The notes under the pieces are model-generated. The model ran no database searches, was not told the DNA's origin, and saw only the letters and a program-made list of their open reading frames with translations. From the NCBI GenBank assembly GCA_030710605.1, contig CP092863.1:117411072-117475071 (forward strand): a stretch of 64,000 bases of DNA. The letters run 5' to 3'. Below are positions 10,126-22,535 of the stretch, piece after piece. The position numbers and the translations under genes were made by a program. Within the stretch, counting starts at the first letter, position 1; each line of letters starts with the position of its first letter. The stretch comes from Cordylochernes scorpioides (Eukaryota > Arthropoda > Arachnida > Pseudoscorpiones > Chernetidae).

Positions 10126-12330
10126 CATGTCACACAGAAGAAGTGACCACTACCATGGCACACAAAAGAAGTGACCACCATGGCACACAGAAGAAGTGAC
10201 CAGTACCATGGCACACATAAGAAGTGACCACTACCATGGCACACAGAAGAAGTGACCAGTACCATGGCACACATAAGAAGTGACCACTACCATGGCACAC
10301 AGAAGAAGTGACCACTACCATGGCACACAGAAGAAGTGACCACTACCATGGCACACAGAAGAAGTGACCACTACCATGGCACACAGAAGAAGTGACCACC
10401 ACCATGGCACACAGAAGAAGTGACCACTACCATGGCACACAGAAGAAGTGACCACCATGGCACACAAAAGAAGTGACCACCATGGCACACAGAAGAAGTG
10501 ACCACCACCATGGCACACAGAAGAAGTGACCACTACCATGGCACACAGAAGAAGTGACCACTACCATGGCACACAAAAGAAGTGACCACCATGGCACACA
10601 GAAGAAGTGACCACTACCATGGCACACAGAAGAAGTGACCACCACCATGGCACACAGAAGAAGTGACCACCACCATGGCACACAGAAGAAGTGACCACCA
10701 TGGCACACAAAAGAAGTGACCACCATGGCACACAGAAGAAGTGACCACCACCATGGCACACAGAAGAAGTGACCACTACCATGGCACACAGAAGAAGTGA
10801 CCACTACCATGGCACACAAAAGAAGTGACCACCATGGCACACAGAAGAAGTGACCACCATGGCACACAGAAGAAGTGACCAGTACCATGGCACACAAAAG
10901 AAGTGACCACCATGGCACACAGAAGAAGTGACCAGTACCATGGCACACATAAGAAGTGACCACTACCATGGCACACAGAAGAAGTGACCACTACCATGGC
11001 ACACAGAAGAAGTGACCACTACCATGGCACACAAAAGAAGTGACCACCATGGCACACAGAAGAAGTGACCAGTACCATGGCACACATAAGAAGTGACCAC
11101 TACCATGGCACACAGAAGAAGTGACCACTACCATGGCACACAGAAGAAGTGACCACTACCATGGCACACAAAAGAAGTGACCACCATGGCACACAGAAGA
11201 AGTGACCAGTACCATGGCACACATAAGAAGTGACCACTACCATGGCACACAGAAGAAGTGACCACCATGGCACACAGAAGAAGTGACCAGTACCATGGCA
11301 CACATAAGAAGTGACCACTACCATGGCACACAGAAGAAGTGACCAGTACCATGGCACACATAAGAAGTGACCACTACCATGGCACACAGAAGAAGTGACC
11401 ACTACCATGGCACACAGAAGAAGTGACCAGTACCATGGCACACAAAAGAAGTGACCACCATGGCACACAGAAGAAGTGACCACTACCATGGCACACAGAA
11501 GAAGTGACCACTACCATGGCACACAAAAGAAGTGACCACCATGGCACACAGAAGAAGTGACCACCATGGCACACAGAAGAAGTGACCAGTACCATGGCAC
11601 ACAAAAGAAGTGACCACCATGGCACACAGAAGAAGTGACCAGTACCATGGCACACATAAGAAGTGACCACTACCATGGCACACAGAAGAAGTGAATGGCA
11701 CACAGAAGAAGTGACCAGTACCATGGCACACAAAAGAAGTGACCACCATGGCACACAGAAGAAGTGACCAGTACCATGGCACACAGAAGAAGTGACCAGT
11801 ACCATGGCACACATAAGAAGTGACCACTACCATGGCACACAGAAGAAGTGACCACCATGGCACACAGAAGAAGTGACCAGTACCATGGCACACAAAAGAA
11901 GTGACCACCATGGCACACAGAAGAAGTGACCAGTACCATGGCACACATAAGAAGTGACCACTACCATGGCACACAGAAGAAGTGACCACCATGGCACACA
12001 GAAGAAGTGACCAGTACCATGGCACACAGAAGAAGTGACCACCATGGCACACAGAAGAAGTGACCAGTACCATGGCACACAGAAGAAGTGACCACCATGG
12101 CACACAGAAGAAGTGACCAGTACCATGGCACACAGAAGAAGTGACCACCATGGCACACAGAAGAAGTGACCAGTACCATGGCACACAGAAGAAGTAACCA
12201 CCACCATGGCACACAGAAGAAGTGACCACCATGGCACACAGAAGAAGTGACCACTACCATGGCACACAGAAGAAGTGACCACCATGGCACACAGAAGAAG
12301 TGACCACCATGGCACACAGAAGACCACCAC
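10126..12330. repeat. 25/28-bp minisatellite, about 80 units
   Basis: Units alternate between TGACCACCATGGCACACAGA + AGAAG (25 bp) and the same with CTA, AGT or CAC inserted before CCATGG (28 bp). Minor changes are CAAAAG or CATAAG for CAGAAG. A truncated unit lies at 11694. Both unit lengths equal one modulo three, so all minus-strand frames stay open and give 73-249-residue artefacts. The end near 12320 is abrupt. Confidence 0.97.
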
Positions 12331-12955
12331 ATATAAATACCAAGTATACAGCAGAGAGAATCTTATCAAGCCCCGCGCTAATGACGGCCTCATTGTTATT
12401 TGGTTGCCCTTGGCCGCCTTACCATTGTCTGTCTCCACTCCGCCAAGATTGCCTTTTTTTAATTAAAACGGCCGTCTTATTGGGAGCAAGTTTGGGATCA
12501 AACTGGTTAGATTTGTGTTTGTTTGGCTGTGTAGGGCGGCTCCGGGAATTGATTCGTTGCTGTTCTGAAGTGGTAACGACAACTTGTGAAGGCTGACGAT
12601 ATGCGATATATGTAAATAGGGGGGAAGAAATTAACTATTGTAGTTAGTGCTATATATATAGTATAGTTATGCAAATACACACAGAAGAAATACAGACTAC
12701 AATTGCAGTGTGGGATTTGAAGATGTCAATAAAAGAAAAAAGCTACGTTGAAGAAAGAGTTAAATAAACAGTTAAAGAGAGAAGGCTGGTGAGAATTCGA
12801 TTAAATTGGTAAATAGTATAAAACTAAATTCTATTAAAAACGCAACTAAAGCTGCATATACCAGCATTATTCTGTTTGTTTGCCAAGGTTCCAAGAGGAT
12901 GCGCTATAGCGGGAAGTAGGAATGTTGGGTCGTTGATATAAAAAAAAAAGAAATC
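12331..12955. other. Unrecognised spacer
   Basis: Part (12365-12600) is less AT-rich than most of the window. No protein motif was seen in any frame. Confidence 0.35.
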
Positions 12956-12981
12956 AAATAAACAACAAAAAAGCCTTTATT

Positions 12982-12998
12982 TAGGGTCACTGACCCTA
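12982..12998 (-). other. 3' stem-loop of LINE tail (variant stem)
   Basis: TAGGGTCA and TGACCCTA are perfectly complementary around one central base. The hairpin lies just before AATAAAG in the element's sense. Other tails in the window have TAAGAC/GTCTTA at the same place, so the stem differs in sequence but is kept. Confidence 0.75.
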
Positions 12999-13174
12999 TA
13001 CAGGATTCACCAGAGGTATGCATAAGAACAAAGCAGTGAGGCAAAGGAAATAACGATATATACAGAGTAAAAAGAAAAAAAACAAGAAAAGGAAAAAAAA
13101 ATAAGAAGAAGAAGAAAGAGGGAAGCAAGAAATCAACACAAAAAGAGTAGCAGTAAGAAAGTGAGGAGTGAGTA

Positions 13175-16100
13175 TCACTTGGCCTTCTTCTGAGATATGG
13201 ACTTGTGGAAACCATAAAACGCCGTAGCAATATACTTATTCTGGGTCATATTGTCAATTATTGATGGAAGTGAAGCACAGAGTTGCCCAGTTTTGAGCAT
13301 AAGGGTTCTTCTTTCTTCTTTCAGAGCAGAGCAATCAAAAATATATTGAGTGATTTCATTTTTTAGTTTTGAATTACAGAAGGTACAAGTCGGGTCCTCA
13401 CCGCAGAGCATCTTGGTGTGGTTTTCTCTAAAAAAAACTTGAAAGTATTCTAACTTGTGCGAGTAGTCTTACAACCGGGAAAGGAAAATCCCCTAAAAGG
13501 TATCCCTCCGTCATGAAAGATATGTGAATGTCTTTGTAGTGAGAGTATAGCTTAGATTTATCCATTCTTGTAAGGTCGTTTTGTATAGATTGGTCTGCCG
13601 CTGTTTTTAAGAGCCCTGTAATCGCGCTCCTCAGCGTTTCAGGGTCATCACAGGAAACAAGTGCAGGGGATCCATTATTGTTAAGCAGATTGGTGAGCTT
13701 TTTAATGAAACCGATGGGTGTGCCCGAAGCATTAGACAGTTCCCGTGTTCTATTGAAACATACACGTGGCAATCTGTCACTGCTCATATTCAACACCCGC
13801 AGTCAATACTTCAGGGTTAATTTTAAGGCTGTTACACTCAATGAGATACGACCGGTTTCTAATCTGATTAGGTAACCTGGAGTGTATTTGGGCAGATTCA
13901 GGAACCTACGGATAAATATGTCTTGTATATTGTCCAGTAAGTCTTTATGCTCTGTTGCCCACAATGGAGCGGCATACATCAGGACAGCTCTCACTATTGT
14001 ATCAAAGAGTTTGATTGATAAATTTATTGACTTTGCTTTTGATTTTATTAATATTGGGTGTGTGGCGTTAATTGCTGTAAGTGCTTTTCCTTTAAAGTAA
14101 TTTGCCGGGTGAGTAGTTGTTATTGTTGGTGTCAGAGGGAATCCCAAGTATGTATATCTTGAAGTTATTGTTATGGGTTTATCATTCCAGAACCATCTAT
14201 CCTTATTTGAGGGTTTACCTTCATTACGGAACACCATAATCTTTGACTTGGACTCATTTAGTGTCATTAAGTTCTCATCGAGATATTCTTTCAGTATTTT
14301 GATCTTCTTTTGGAGGTTCATCCTGGACTCACCTATAATTGCTATGTCGTCGGCGTACAGCAATAAATGGATATCTCCAAATTCTGGCAAATTTACACTC
14401 GGCAGGTCTGAGTTATTATAAATTTCGATTAAGTCCGTGATAAATAATATAAATAGCAGTGGGGAAAGTGGTTCTCCCTGGAGGACTTCCGAGTTTATCT
14501 TAATACTTTCCGTAAATGATCCCTTCCATATGATAGCTATAGTTGCTTATTCGTAGTAACTTCTGATCGTACTTATGAATTGGTAACTTATGCCTAGGTT
14601 GTAAAGTTTTTTCCAAAGTATTGAGTGAGGTACAGTATCAAATGCCTTCCTTAGATCGACAAAAAAGACATATAGTTTTCCCCTCTTTTTTCTTAATGAT
14701 AGTTGGATTAAAGTAGTTAGTGTAAATATGTGGTCAATACATGATCTTCCTTTTCTAAATCCCGCTTGGTTTTCGGGTATAACTCTTCTTCCTTCGACCC
14801 ATTCCTCCAGTCGTGATCTTAGGATTGATGTGAAAAGCTTTGATACATTGCTAATCAGTGCAATACCTCGGTAGTTGGAGGGGCTGTTCTTATAACCATT
14901 TTTAAAGATTGGGTGTATAGTGGAATTAGTCCAAATTGCTGGGTATTTTCCAGTCGTCATAACACTATTGTAGAGTTGTTTCAACAGCAGTATGTACGAA
15001 TCAGGGAGTGTTTTAATACTTCATTGGGGATGCCATCGGGCCCGCATGCCTTGTTACTCCTCAAACCAGCTATCTCCTTGTATATGTCTGCATTGGTTAT
15101 CTCCGAGTCCAATATAGGATCGTTCTGAGAAATCACATTATGTAAATTACAAATTCTCAAATTTTTCTCTGTAGTCATTAGTTCGCGGTAAAAGTTCAGC
15201 CAGTCCTGTATAGATATTTCTCCTTGGATTATAGATGTGCTTTTGTAGAGCGCAATAGTTTTCCAGAAGGTCTTTGAGTCTTTAGCATTTCTGAGTTTTT
15301 CCTGTTTTTCATTATCAAAGCCTTTCCTTTTTAGATCCAATAAAACGAGATATTTCTTTCTGGAAGAAGCATAACATTCTCTGTCTTCCAATCTATTTGT
15401 TTTACGATATTTCTTCAGACTTTCTTTTGCCAGTTTTTTCATATCATAGCAGTCCTTATCGAACCACGGCTTAGATTTCATGGGGCCGCCCTTAATTGAG
15501 TAGGTTATTTTTGCAGATGACATTGCTTCCAAAATTCGCTGATTGAAAGTGTATACAAGGTCATCGGAGGCTGGTATGTTTTTTCCCGCAATTCTTCCAG
15601 TTTCATTTTAAACATTGCGAGTCCATCGGCTGACCATCTATATCTCGTAATATTATAATCTTCCCGTTTGGTTTTTTTCTCATTGAAGTTTTGGCCTTTT
15701 ATCGTTAAAACCAAAGGGTGGTGGTCAGAGTACAGTTGGTCATCGACTTTGAAGTCCAGTAAAATTTGTAGTGAACCCTGGGAGAGTATGCAATAGTCAA
15801 TAGTTGAATAGCCTCTTTCAGATATGTATGTAAAATCTCCATCTTTATCACCTCTAGATCTTCCATTAACTATTGTCAAAGAGTTATCTTCCAGGAAATC
15901 AAGAAGTTTATTAGACAGAGATGATATTATATGATCTTTGGCCCTTCTTTCCGATGTTAGAGGGAGCTGGAAATTAAGTGGATTGTGTAGTCCTCCCAAC
16001 TTCCCAGTTCTGATGTTTAAATCTCCAAGTAAAATAATTTCTTTTCCATCTGCTATTTGCTTTTGAATGTATGTAAACAGTTTATCTAAGTTATGCAGCT

Positions 16101-16396
16101 GTATTTGGTTTGGAGGAAGGTATACAAATATTAAACAGATAACATGTTGGGGGGCTCTTGTGTTTGTTGATAAGAAAATAGATAACCAAGTGCCATCCTT
16201 TTCAGAACTCTCTACTCTATATTTCCCGCCTTCCCTAAAACCGACAATTATACCCCCTGACCCTCTTCCCCTTCCAGATTCTTTGGTGGCAGGTAATTCG
16301 ATAATTTGATAATCTTTTAGTGTTATGTTAGTCCTAAAGAAATCAAATAAATTGTAGGGAAAAAAACGATGTTTTCTTGCATATTTTATGTTTCAT
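13175..16396 (-). pseudogene. LINE ORF2: AP endonuclease and reverse transcriptase, broken
   Basis: ORF2 of a non-LTR retrotransposon nicks target DNA and copies the element RNA. The likely start is ATG at 16396. A run of seven T (16366-16360 on this strand) shifts the frame at once. The endonuclease (about 16320-15650) shows ILLGDLNIRTG and YSDHHPL. The reverse transcriptase shows NYRGIALIS, FVDLRKAFDTVPH (about 14660), VLQGEPLSPLLF (about 14480) and the catalytic YADDIAI (about 14350). A C-terminal Cys-rich block (CTFCNSKLKNEITQYIFDC) is at about 13370. Lesions are frameshifts near 16360, 15520, 14983 and 13420-13470, TAA at 14547-14549, and TGA at 13803-13805 where related proteins usually have Trp. 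Confidence 0.9.
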
Positions 16397-16424
16397 CTTC
16401 TTCTTCTTTCTTATCCCCACTCAA

Positions 16425-16574
16425 TCATACCAGGGTATCAAGCTTGTAGAGCTTGTTGATGGTGTCTGCTGGGGATGAGTAGAGCTCATCAATGGATGAG
16501 TCAATACAGTCAATGATGTGGTTTGGTGTTGCAGGTTGAGATTGCATGTTTTCAACATGAACATCTAAAACCCG
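16425..16574 (-). pseudogene. LINE ORF1, C-terminal fragment
   Basis: This is an open stretch of about 50 codons ending at TGA 16427-16425, just upstream of ORF2. It reads MQSQPATPNHIIDCIDSS and continues with DELYSSPADTINKLYKL. The same C-terminus recurs at 8110 and 33505, which supports it as genuine conserved coding sequence of the family. No zinc knuckle or other domain is visible in the part that remains. Confidence 0.7.
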
Positions 16575-16960
16575 ACTATATATAGTAAACATTAATCTAT
16601 ATTATGATCATAAAATGAAAAAGAACATTTTCAAAAGATTCATTTGGATGGAGGAGTGAGAATTGAAAGAGAGAAATAGTAAAGCTATAGGCTTTGAAGA
16701 TGTGGTACTTGCGCCGAAGGATACCATGAAATACCATTAGAATACCAAGGAATACTAATATAATACCATAGAATCCCATTAGAATACCAAAAGAATACCA
16801 TGGAATAACAGACTTAAGAACGAAGATGTTCTGAATATTACCGAGAAGAGATATGGCCCTCTAAAGACGATTGTGAGATTAAAGAACCAGTATGCTTAGG
16901 CATCTTGTCTGACGCTCGGAGGGGATAACGGTAATACTGGAAAAATTTGGAAAATACCCT
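16575..16960. other. Low-complexity DNA with GAATACCATTA-like motifs
   Basis: Bases 16700-16810 repeat degenerate AATACCATTAGAATACCA units of about 10-20 bp. No gene was seen. Confidence 0.5.
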
Positions 16961-17129
16961 ACGATACCATCAAAAGACTAGCCATAGAAATGAAGCTCCG
17001 AGAGGACAGGAATACTGCCAGCTACCAACCTATGGCTGGTTGAGGAGAAATAGATAGACCCTACGATAACATCAAAAGACTAGCCGTAGAAAGGAAGCTC
17101 TGAGAGGACAGGAATACTGCCAGCTATGA
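16961..17129. repeat. About 95-bp tandem duplication
   Basis: CCCTACGATACCATCAAAAG at 16966 and CCCTACGATAACATCAAAAG at 17059 each lead into an AGGACAGGAATACTGCCAGC block. There are two copies, about 90% alike by eye. Confidence 0.75.
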
Positions 17130-17919
17130 CTGTAGTAATATAGGTAGATGACCGAAACAATCAGTGCGTAAACAACACCACTAAATACGGTCGTACAGAG
17201 TGTGGCCTTGAGGGAGTCAAGTACTAAGACTACTAAACCCTTGTATGTTATGGGTGAAAGAGTTGTCCTATGGATTGCACACCCTCCAGAAGTGGCAGAC
17301 CTGCACGCAGGGACAAACCTTGACCCCTTGCAGGACCAAGAACAATAGGTGGTAGCCGGGGGGGGGGGGACCTTTTAGGGCGGCGACGTCCCCAGCGGGG
17401 TTTCCGTCTGGGTCACACATTCGGCCGATCTCTCCGTTTATAACTTTGATTTGCATAGCGTCGCACCCCTTATTTGCATATTTTCCTACTTTATTTGTCG
17501 TTACTTGTTCCAAGTACACATGGTGCACAAGCTATGATTTCTAATGTATACACTCTTTGGATTTTTAAAATTTTATTTATTTCTTTCTTTAGTGTTGTAT
17601 ATACCGGTAGACTGAGAAAGGGAGTGTCGAGAGGCTCGAAAGCTCGCCGTTTTACCGAATTAAAAAAAAAAAAAAACAACAACAACAAAAAAAAAACAAT
17701 TTGTCATTTTTTCATGCAGACCATAATATTCAAGATAAATAAGTAAGTTTTTTTTTTTTTTTAAGGATAGCTGGACATCTCCCCAAAGTAAATTGAAAAC
17801 AGCGGCAACAGAAAACCGATATTCCACAATTGAATCTTCTTTTTCCTCACAAAAAAAAAAAAAAACGCAATTTGACTTGTCTCGATACCTGTTTTAAAAT
17901 AGAGAAATCCATAATTAAA
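17130..17919. other. Spacer with homopolymer runs
   Basis: There is a GC-richer part (17270-17480) with a run of ten G at about 17360, then A and T runs at 17663, 17750 and 17852. No supported gene was found. Confidence 0.4.
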
Positions 17920-18005
17920 TATTTAAATAATAAAAGGTGAATATTGGTTTAAAAAGAATTTACCAATATTTCGATTTGCTAAAAGCCAACTTTTATCAGT
18001 TTAAA
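17920..18005. repeat. Diverged arm of the 5576-type palindrome
   Basis: TTTACCAATATTTCGATTTG followed by CTAAAAGCCAACTTTTATCA matches the pattern of the arm at 5610 (ACCAATATTTCAGTTGGC, then CGCCAACCTTTATC). It is a solo arm with no partner nearby. Confidence 0.5.
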
Positions 18006-18109
18006 ACGATGTATTTGTTATATGTAAGTTCAGCGCCGCTAAATAGATTACGAACACAATTCTGTAACACTTTATATAAAACTATAAATAACCTATTAAA
18101 CCACATTGA

Positions 18110-18960
18110 CCTTTTTATAACAATCTACTAAACCTTTAAAAAAAACCTACCAACTTATCAAATCTTAAACCCTTACTAACTGACAAGATCTACTAACTTA
18201 AACCTTCCACCAATCTACCAAACCTTTTAAAAAACTGTACAAACTTAGCAAATCTTAATCCCTTACTAACTTACGAGATCTTAAGACTTCTAACAATCTA
18301 ACAAACCTTTTAAAAAACTGTACAAACTTAGCAAATCTTAATCCCTTACTAACTTACGAGATCTTAAGACTTCTAACAATCTACCAAACCTTTTAAAAAA
18401 CTGTACAAACTTAGCAAATCTTAATCCCTTACTAACTTACGAGATCTTAAGACTTCTAACAATCTACCAAACCTTTTAAAAACCCTACCAACTTTTCAAA
18501 TCTTAAACCCTTACTAACTTACCAGATCTTAAGACTTCTAACAATCTACCAAACCTTTTAAAAAACTGTACAAACTTAGCAAATCTTAATCCCTTACTAA
18601 CTTACGAGATCTTAAGACTTCTAACAATCTACCAAACCTTTTAAAAAACTGTACAAACTTAGCAAATCTTAATCCCTTACTAACTTACGAGATCTTAAGA
18701 CTTCTAACAATCTACCAAACCTTTTAAAAACCCTACCAACTTTTCAAATCTTAAACCCTTACTAACTTACCAGATCTTAAGACTTTTAACAATCTACCAA
18801 ACCTTTAAAAACCTACCAACTTATCAAATCTTAAAACTTTGATAACTTACAAGATCTTATGCCTTGCAACAACCTACCAAACCATTAAAAACCTACCAAC
18901 TTAGAAAATCTTAACCCTTATATACTAACTTACCAGATATTTAAAGACTTTTCTCTAATA
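18110..18960. repeat. 83-bp minisatellite, about 9-10 units
   Basis: The block ACCTTTTAAAAAACTGTACA recurs at 18222, 18305 and 18388, exactly 83 bp apart. Other unit landmarks are CTTACTAACTTACGAGATCT and TAAGACTTCTAACAATCTAC. Two units carry a variant block (AAAACCCTACCAACTTTTCA), about 250 bp apart, hinting at a three-unit higher-order repeat. The ends are diverged. Confidence 0.92.
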
Positions 18961-19682
18961 ACCTAAAAAATCATTCAAAAATCCAACCATTCACCAAATT
19001 TTAAGCCCCGCCCCAGATCTTAAAAAAACTACCAAAACTTACCAAATCTTAAATACTTACTATCTTGCCGTAACCTTTCAAAACCATCTACCAACCTACC
19101 GAGCTATAAGCCCACAACGAACTTATAAAAGACGTATGAACCTGTAGGGACGGCGGAATCGAGCTGAATTGATTCTGTGTGGAAGAAAGACCCTTCCTCC
19201 TTCTTCCATTTTTTCCAGAAACCGTGACCGTGACCACAGAGGGATTGTTCTCAGGATGTGTCACATGTGTGGCCGGCTTGTGCACATACCCATCTAACAC
19301 AGTCGACATATGGTCAAAGTTACACTCATGGACACAAGGAAGACAGACGTCCCGGACCTTATAAAAGGAAGGAATATAATCCTTAATAATTCAATGATAA
19401 CGAATAAATAGCTATATCTATGCAAACGTGCTTTTGTTCCGCATCCGTTTCTATATGCAATATGCAAATTAATCCGATAAAAAATAAATTTGCATATTAT
19501 GAGGTCAGATAGTTATTATATTTGAAAAAAATAATATATTAAGGGGAATTCTTAATGTATACCATATTACTACTATTATTGATGCTATTATTGAAAATAA
19601 TAAAATTGAACTTTTTAAAAATAAGTAAGGTTAGGCGAATTCTTTGCTTGAGTGGAACCCGCGCAAAGGTGGGTCCGTTATC
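18961..19682. other. Decayed array flank and unrecognised DNA
   Basis: Up to about 19080 the sequence still shows CTTACCAAATCTTAAA-like pieces of the 83-bp family. On the minus strand, 19385-19088 is open and reads GYVHKPATHVTHPENNP, which looks protein-like but matches nothing I can name; it partly overlaps a MITE end (19331-19345). The rest is AT-rich with TTTGCATATTA and ATATGCAAATTA inverted to each other. Confidence 0.3.
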
Positions 19683-19879
19683 TACACTCATGGACAAAAC
19701 TTAAAGTAGTTGTACCTTTTACCATGTATATCGGGATTATAACTCTGAAATATATTACAGTGACCTTTATTGAAGACACACGGGATAACTAAGTTTGAAC
19801 AGCCTCAGTCTTCTTAAATAAATAGACGACAGTCGATATCAAAGACTTTCTAATTCCTTAAGTTTTATCCATGGGTGTA
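19683..19879 (+). mobile_element. Complete Tc1-like MITE, single copy
   Basis: It begins TACACTCATGGACAAAACTT and ends with the inverted version (CCTTAAGTTTTATCCATGGG, then TGTA). It is non-coding, about 197 bp. The long left arm carries TTACAGTGACCTTTATTGAA and the right arm carries AATAGACGACAGTCGATATC. The ends look like Tc1-type terminal repeats starting at TA. Confidence 0.85.
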
Positions 19880-20215
19880 GTTTCCGAATATAAACCTAGC
19901 CAATAGCGCTATATCGAGATTAAGAAGGACCTACTATACCACCACTAGAGAAGTAGGATATCCATATCTTCACATGGCAGGCTGCAGTTTAAATCTGAAC
20001 TTTGAAGCACGCAGAAATATCATTAGCGAGGGAAATTAAGTCCTCAGAGGAAAAGAAGATTAGATTAGAGGATTAAAGCATGATAATTTAGAGAAGTATA
20101 GCGGCACAATAGCAAGGACAAAGCCAGTTAGTAAAAGGTCACTTAGCACTGTCCCTTCAATTGGGGTAATCACACGAACCAACATTACCCTCCTTTCTGG
20201 TGGCCCCTGAGAGAT
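19880..20215. other. Spacer, no gene seen
   Basis: No repeat unit or coding motif was recognised between the MITE and the 42-bp array. Confidence 0.4.
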
Positions 20216-20805
20216 GTGGCCATCACCAGCCAATCTGGCAACTTTCAGCCACATTCTCACTGACAATTCGACCAATCTGGCAACTTTCAGCCACATTCTC
20301 ACTGACAATTCGACCAATCTGGCAACTTTTAGCTACATTCTCACTGACAATTCGACCAATCTGGCAACTTTCAGCCACATTCTCACTGATAATTCGACCA
20401 ATCTGGCAACTTTCAGCCACATTCTTACTGATAATTCGACCAATCTGGCAACTTTCAGCCACATTCTCACTGACAATTCGACCAATCTGGCAACTTTCAG
20501 CCACATTCTCACTGACAATTCGACCAATCTGGCAACTTTCAGCCACATTCTCACTGACAATTCGACTAATCTGGTAACTTTCAGCCACATTATCACTGAC
20601 AATTCGACCAATCCGGCAATTTCAACCACATTCTCACTGACAATTCGACCAATCTGGCAACTTTCAGCCACATTGTCACTGACAATTCGACCAATCTGGC
20701 AACTTTCAGCCACATTCTCACTGACAATTCGACCAATCTGGCAACTTTAAACCACATTCTCACTGACAATTCGACCAATCTGGCAACTTTCAGCTACATT
20801 CGACC
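20216..20805. repeat. 42-bp minisatellite, about 14 units
   Basis: Units consist of AATCTGGCAACTTTCAGCCA followed by CATTCTCACTGACAATTCGA and CC, 42 bp in all. One unit is shortened near 20620. Because 42 is divisible by three, several frames on both strands stay open, giving repetitive ORFs of 121-178 residues. These have no start context or domain and are artefacts. Confidence 0.96.
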
Positions 20806-20967
20806 AAAAGATGAAGTTCTATGATCTAATACCAAACTGTATATTTACTCCATGATGGTAAAAGGTACAAACACCTTTTGAGATGTAAGGAACATACGCG
20901 GAAAGTAACATAAACTATGATGGGTTTGTATGCGTATAGCCTTGGTCTGAAGTTCGCTATATATATA

Positions 20968-22295
20968 CAAGGTATGTCCCATAAGTTCCCGGACTGGGTC
21001 CATAAAAAAATAAATAAATGAAAAATGTAAATATATTTGACAGTTTATCATAGAAAAAATATCTGGCAACACGGTGGTACCAATATCGAGGCGGTACGTG
21101 CGCGTGCGCCAAAGTTATTCTAATTTATTTAAAGGTTACACCTTGCGCTGCGGCGATTTTACGATGGAACAAAAATTGAAGCAGAGGATTTGCATAGATT
21201 TTTGCGTGAAACTTCAAATATCAGCAACCGAAACTTTTGAAATGCTTAATAAAGCATTCCCCAATGACCCCCAAAAGAGAACAACTGTTTTTGAATGACA
21301 TTCTAGATTTAAAGCTGGCAGAATTTCCATTGAAGATGATCCTAGTCAAGGACGCCCAAAATTTCAAAGGACTGATTAAAATGTGCAAAAAAATCACCGA
21401 TTTGATAAAATAAAATCCTCGAACCACTTTTCTGGAGTTATAGCAAGACACAGGCATCTTTAAAACAACGATTGGAAGGATCGTAACCGAAGATTTGAGG
21501 CTCAAAAAGACTCCTGCAAAATTCATCCCAAGATTCCTCACTAATGAGCAAAAACTGTGTCGGCTTGCAACCTGTGAGGACATGCTGGAAATGACAAGAA
21601 CGGATCCGGAATGGAAAGACAAGATAATCACAGGCGACGAGACATGGGTCTATGGCTATGACCCTGAAACCAAGCGTCAATCTGCCGAGTGGAGAGGTCA
21701 GGGTGAGCCTAGACCCAAAAAATCCAGGATATTGAAATCCAGAAACAAGGTGTTGCTGGTCGCTTTTTTGGATAACAAGGGCATTGTTCATCACGAGTAT
21801 CTTCCTGCAGGCCAAACAGTTATTAAGGAAATGTATTTGAGCATTCTTCGCCGCGTCTAAGGGAAGCGATTCGAAAAAAAAAGGCCAGAAAAATGGACTA
21901 ATGGTGACTGGATCCTACACCATGACAATGCCCGCCCTCACACAGCGCACTTGGTGACGAGTTTTTTGGCGAAAAACGGGACAGAAATCCTACCTCAACC
22001 ACCCTATTCCCCAGACATCGCACCAAATGACTTTTTCCTGTTCCCCAAACTCAAAGCAGTTCTAAAAGGAAGACATTTTGACCCCAGGGAAGACATAATA
22101 GAAAAATCGCTGCTGGCATTGAAGAGCATTCCAAAAGAGGCCTATAAAAACTGTTTCGACAATTGGGAGAAACGATGGCGCTGGTGCGTTGAAGCAAGGG
22201 GGGATTACTTTGAAAAGTTTTAATAAAAAAAAAATTTAAAAATCTTACCTTTTTTTTTTATGGACCCAGTCCGGGAACTTATGGGACATACCTTG
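20968..22295 (+). mobile_element. Complete mariner element (1,328 bp), TA target duplication
   Basis: Terminal inverted repeats are CAAGGTATGTCCCATAAGTT and then CCCGGACTGGGTCCATAAA at the left; the inverse lies at 22258-22295. TA flanks both sides (20966-20967 and 22296-22297). The element encodes one transposase, now broken. Length, repeats and the DD34D spacing are those of a mariner. Confidence 0.95.
21164..22223 (+). pseudogene. Mariner transposase (SETMAR-like), inactivated
   Basis: This is a cut-and-paste transposase. The start is ATG 21164 (MEQKLKQRICIDF). The N-terminal helix-turn-helix region is followed by GDETWVYGYDPE (first catalytic Asp), HHDNARPHTAHL (second) and YSPDIAPNDFFLFP (third). 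Counting gives exactly 34 residues between the second and third Asp, the mariner DD34D signature. Lesions are TGA at 21296-21298 where Trp is expected (FE-stop-HSRFKAG), TAA at about 21378, a frameshift between 21380 and 21490, and TAA at about 21858. The C-terminal part (21951-22223) is in frame with 21495-21860. About 350 residues, normal length. Confidence 0.93.
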
Positions 22296-22535
22296 TATAT
22301 ATATTTGACAACCTATCATCACATATTGTTATAAGTGAAAACTGTATATATAGACAAACAAATTTCAATCTAAGACATTCACTCAAGACATCTACTGATC
22401 GATTGCCCAGCATTTCAAGATTATAGAATGAAGAATGAACTAGTTGTTTGTGAACTTAACGATTTGATTTCCGATAAAAATTAATATTTAAAGTTCAATT
22501 CATTTTGTAAATACATTCTAAACTTTCTACAAAAT

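Larger units (their letters stand above)
12956..16574 (-). mobile_element. Non-LTR retrotransposon, 5'-truncated, minus strand
   Basis: In its own orientation this element has the end of ORF1 (16574-16425), a 28-base spacer, ORF2 (16396-13175) with endonuclease and reverse transcriptase, and a 3' untranslated region. The 3' end is a stem-loop and AATAAAGGCTTTTTTG near 12956-13000. The 5' end is lost. Several frameshifts and stops make it inactive. The clade is not resolved; the C-terminal Cys-rich block after the reverse transcriptase resembles Jockey/R1/I-type elements. Confidence 0.9.

Noticed and set aside
10126..12330. CRISPR array
   Set aside because: Units are contiguous and nearly identical; there are no unique spacers of constant length and no cas genes. 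The DNA is eukaryotic.
10130..12438. Minus-strand open frames up to 249 residues (CAMVVVTSSVCHG type)
   Set aside because: A 25/28-bp minisatellite with no stop in these frames. All frames are open because both unit lengths equal one modulo three.
19088..19385. Minus-strand frame with HKPATHVTHPENN-like text
   Set aside because: It looks protein-like, but part of it is a MITE end. No zinc-finger or other pattern could be completed.
20214..20750. 178-residue open frame (NLATFSHILTDNST units)
   Set aside because: A 42-bp minisatellite in which several frames on both strands are open.
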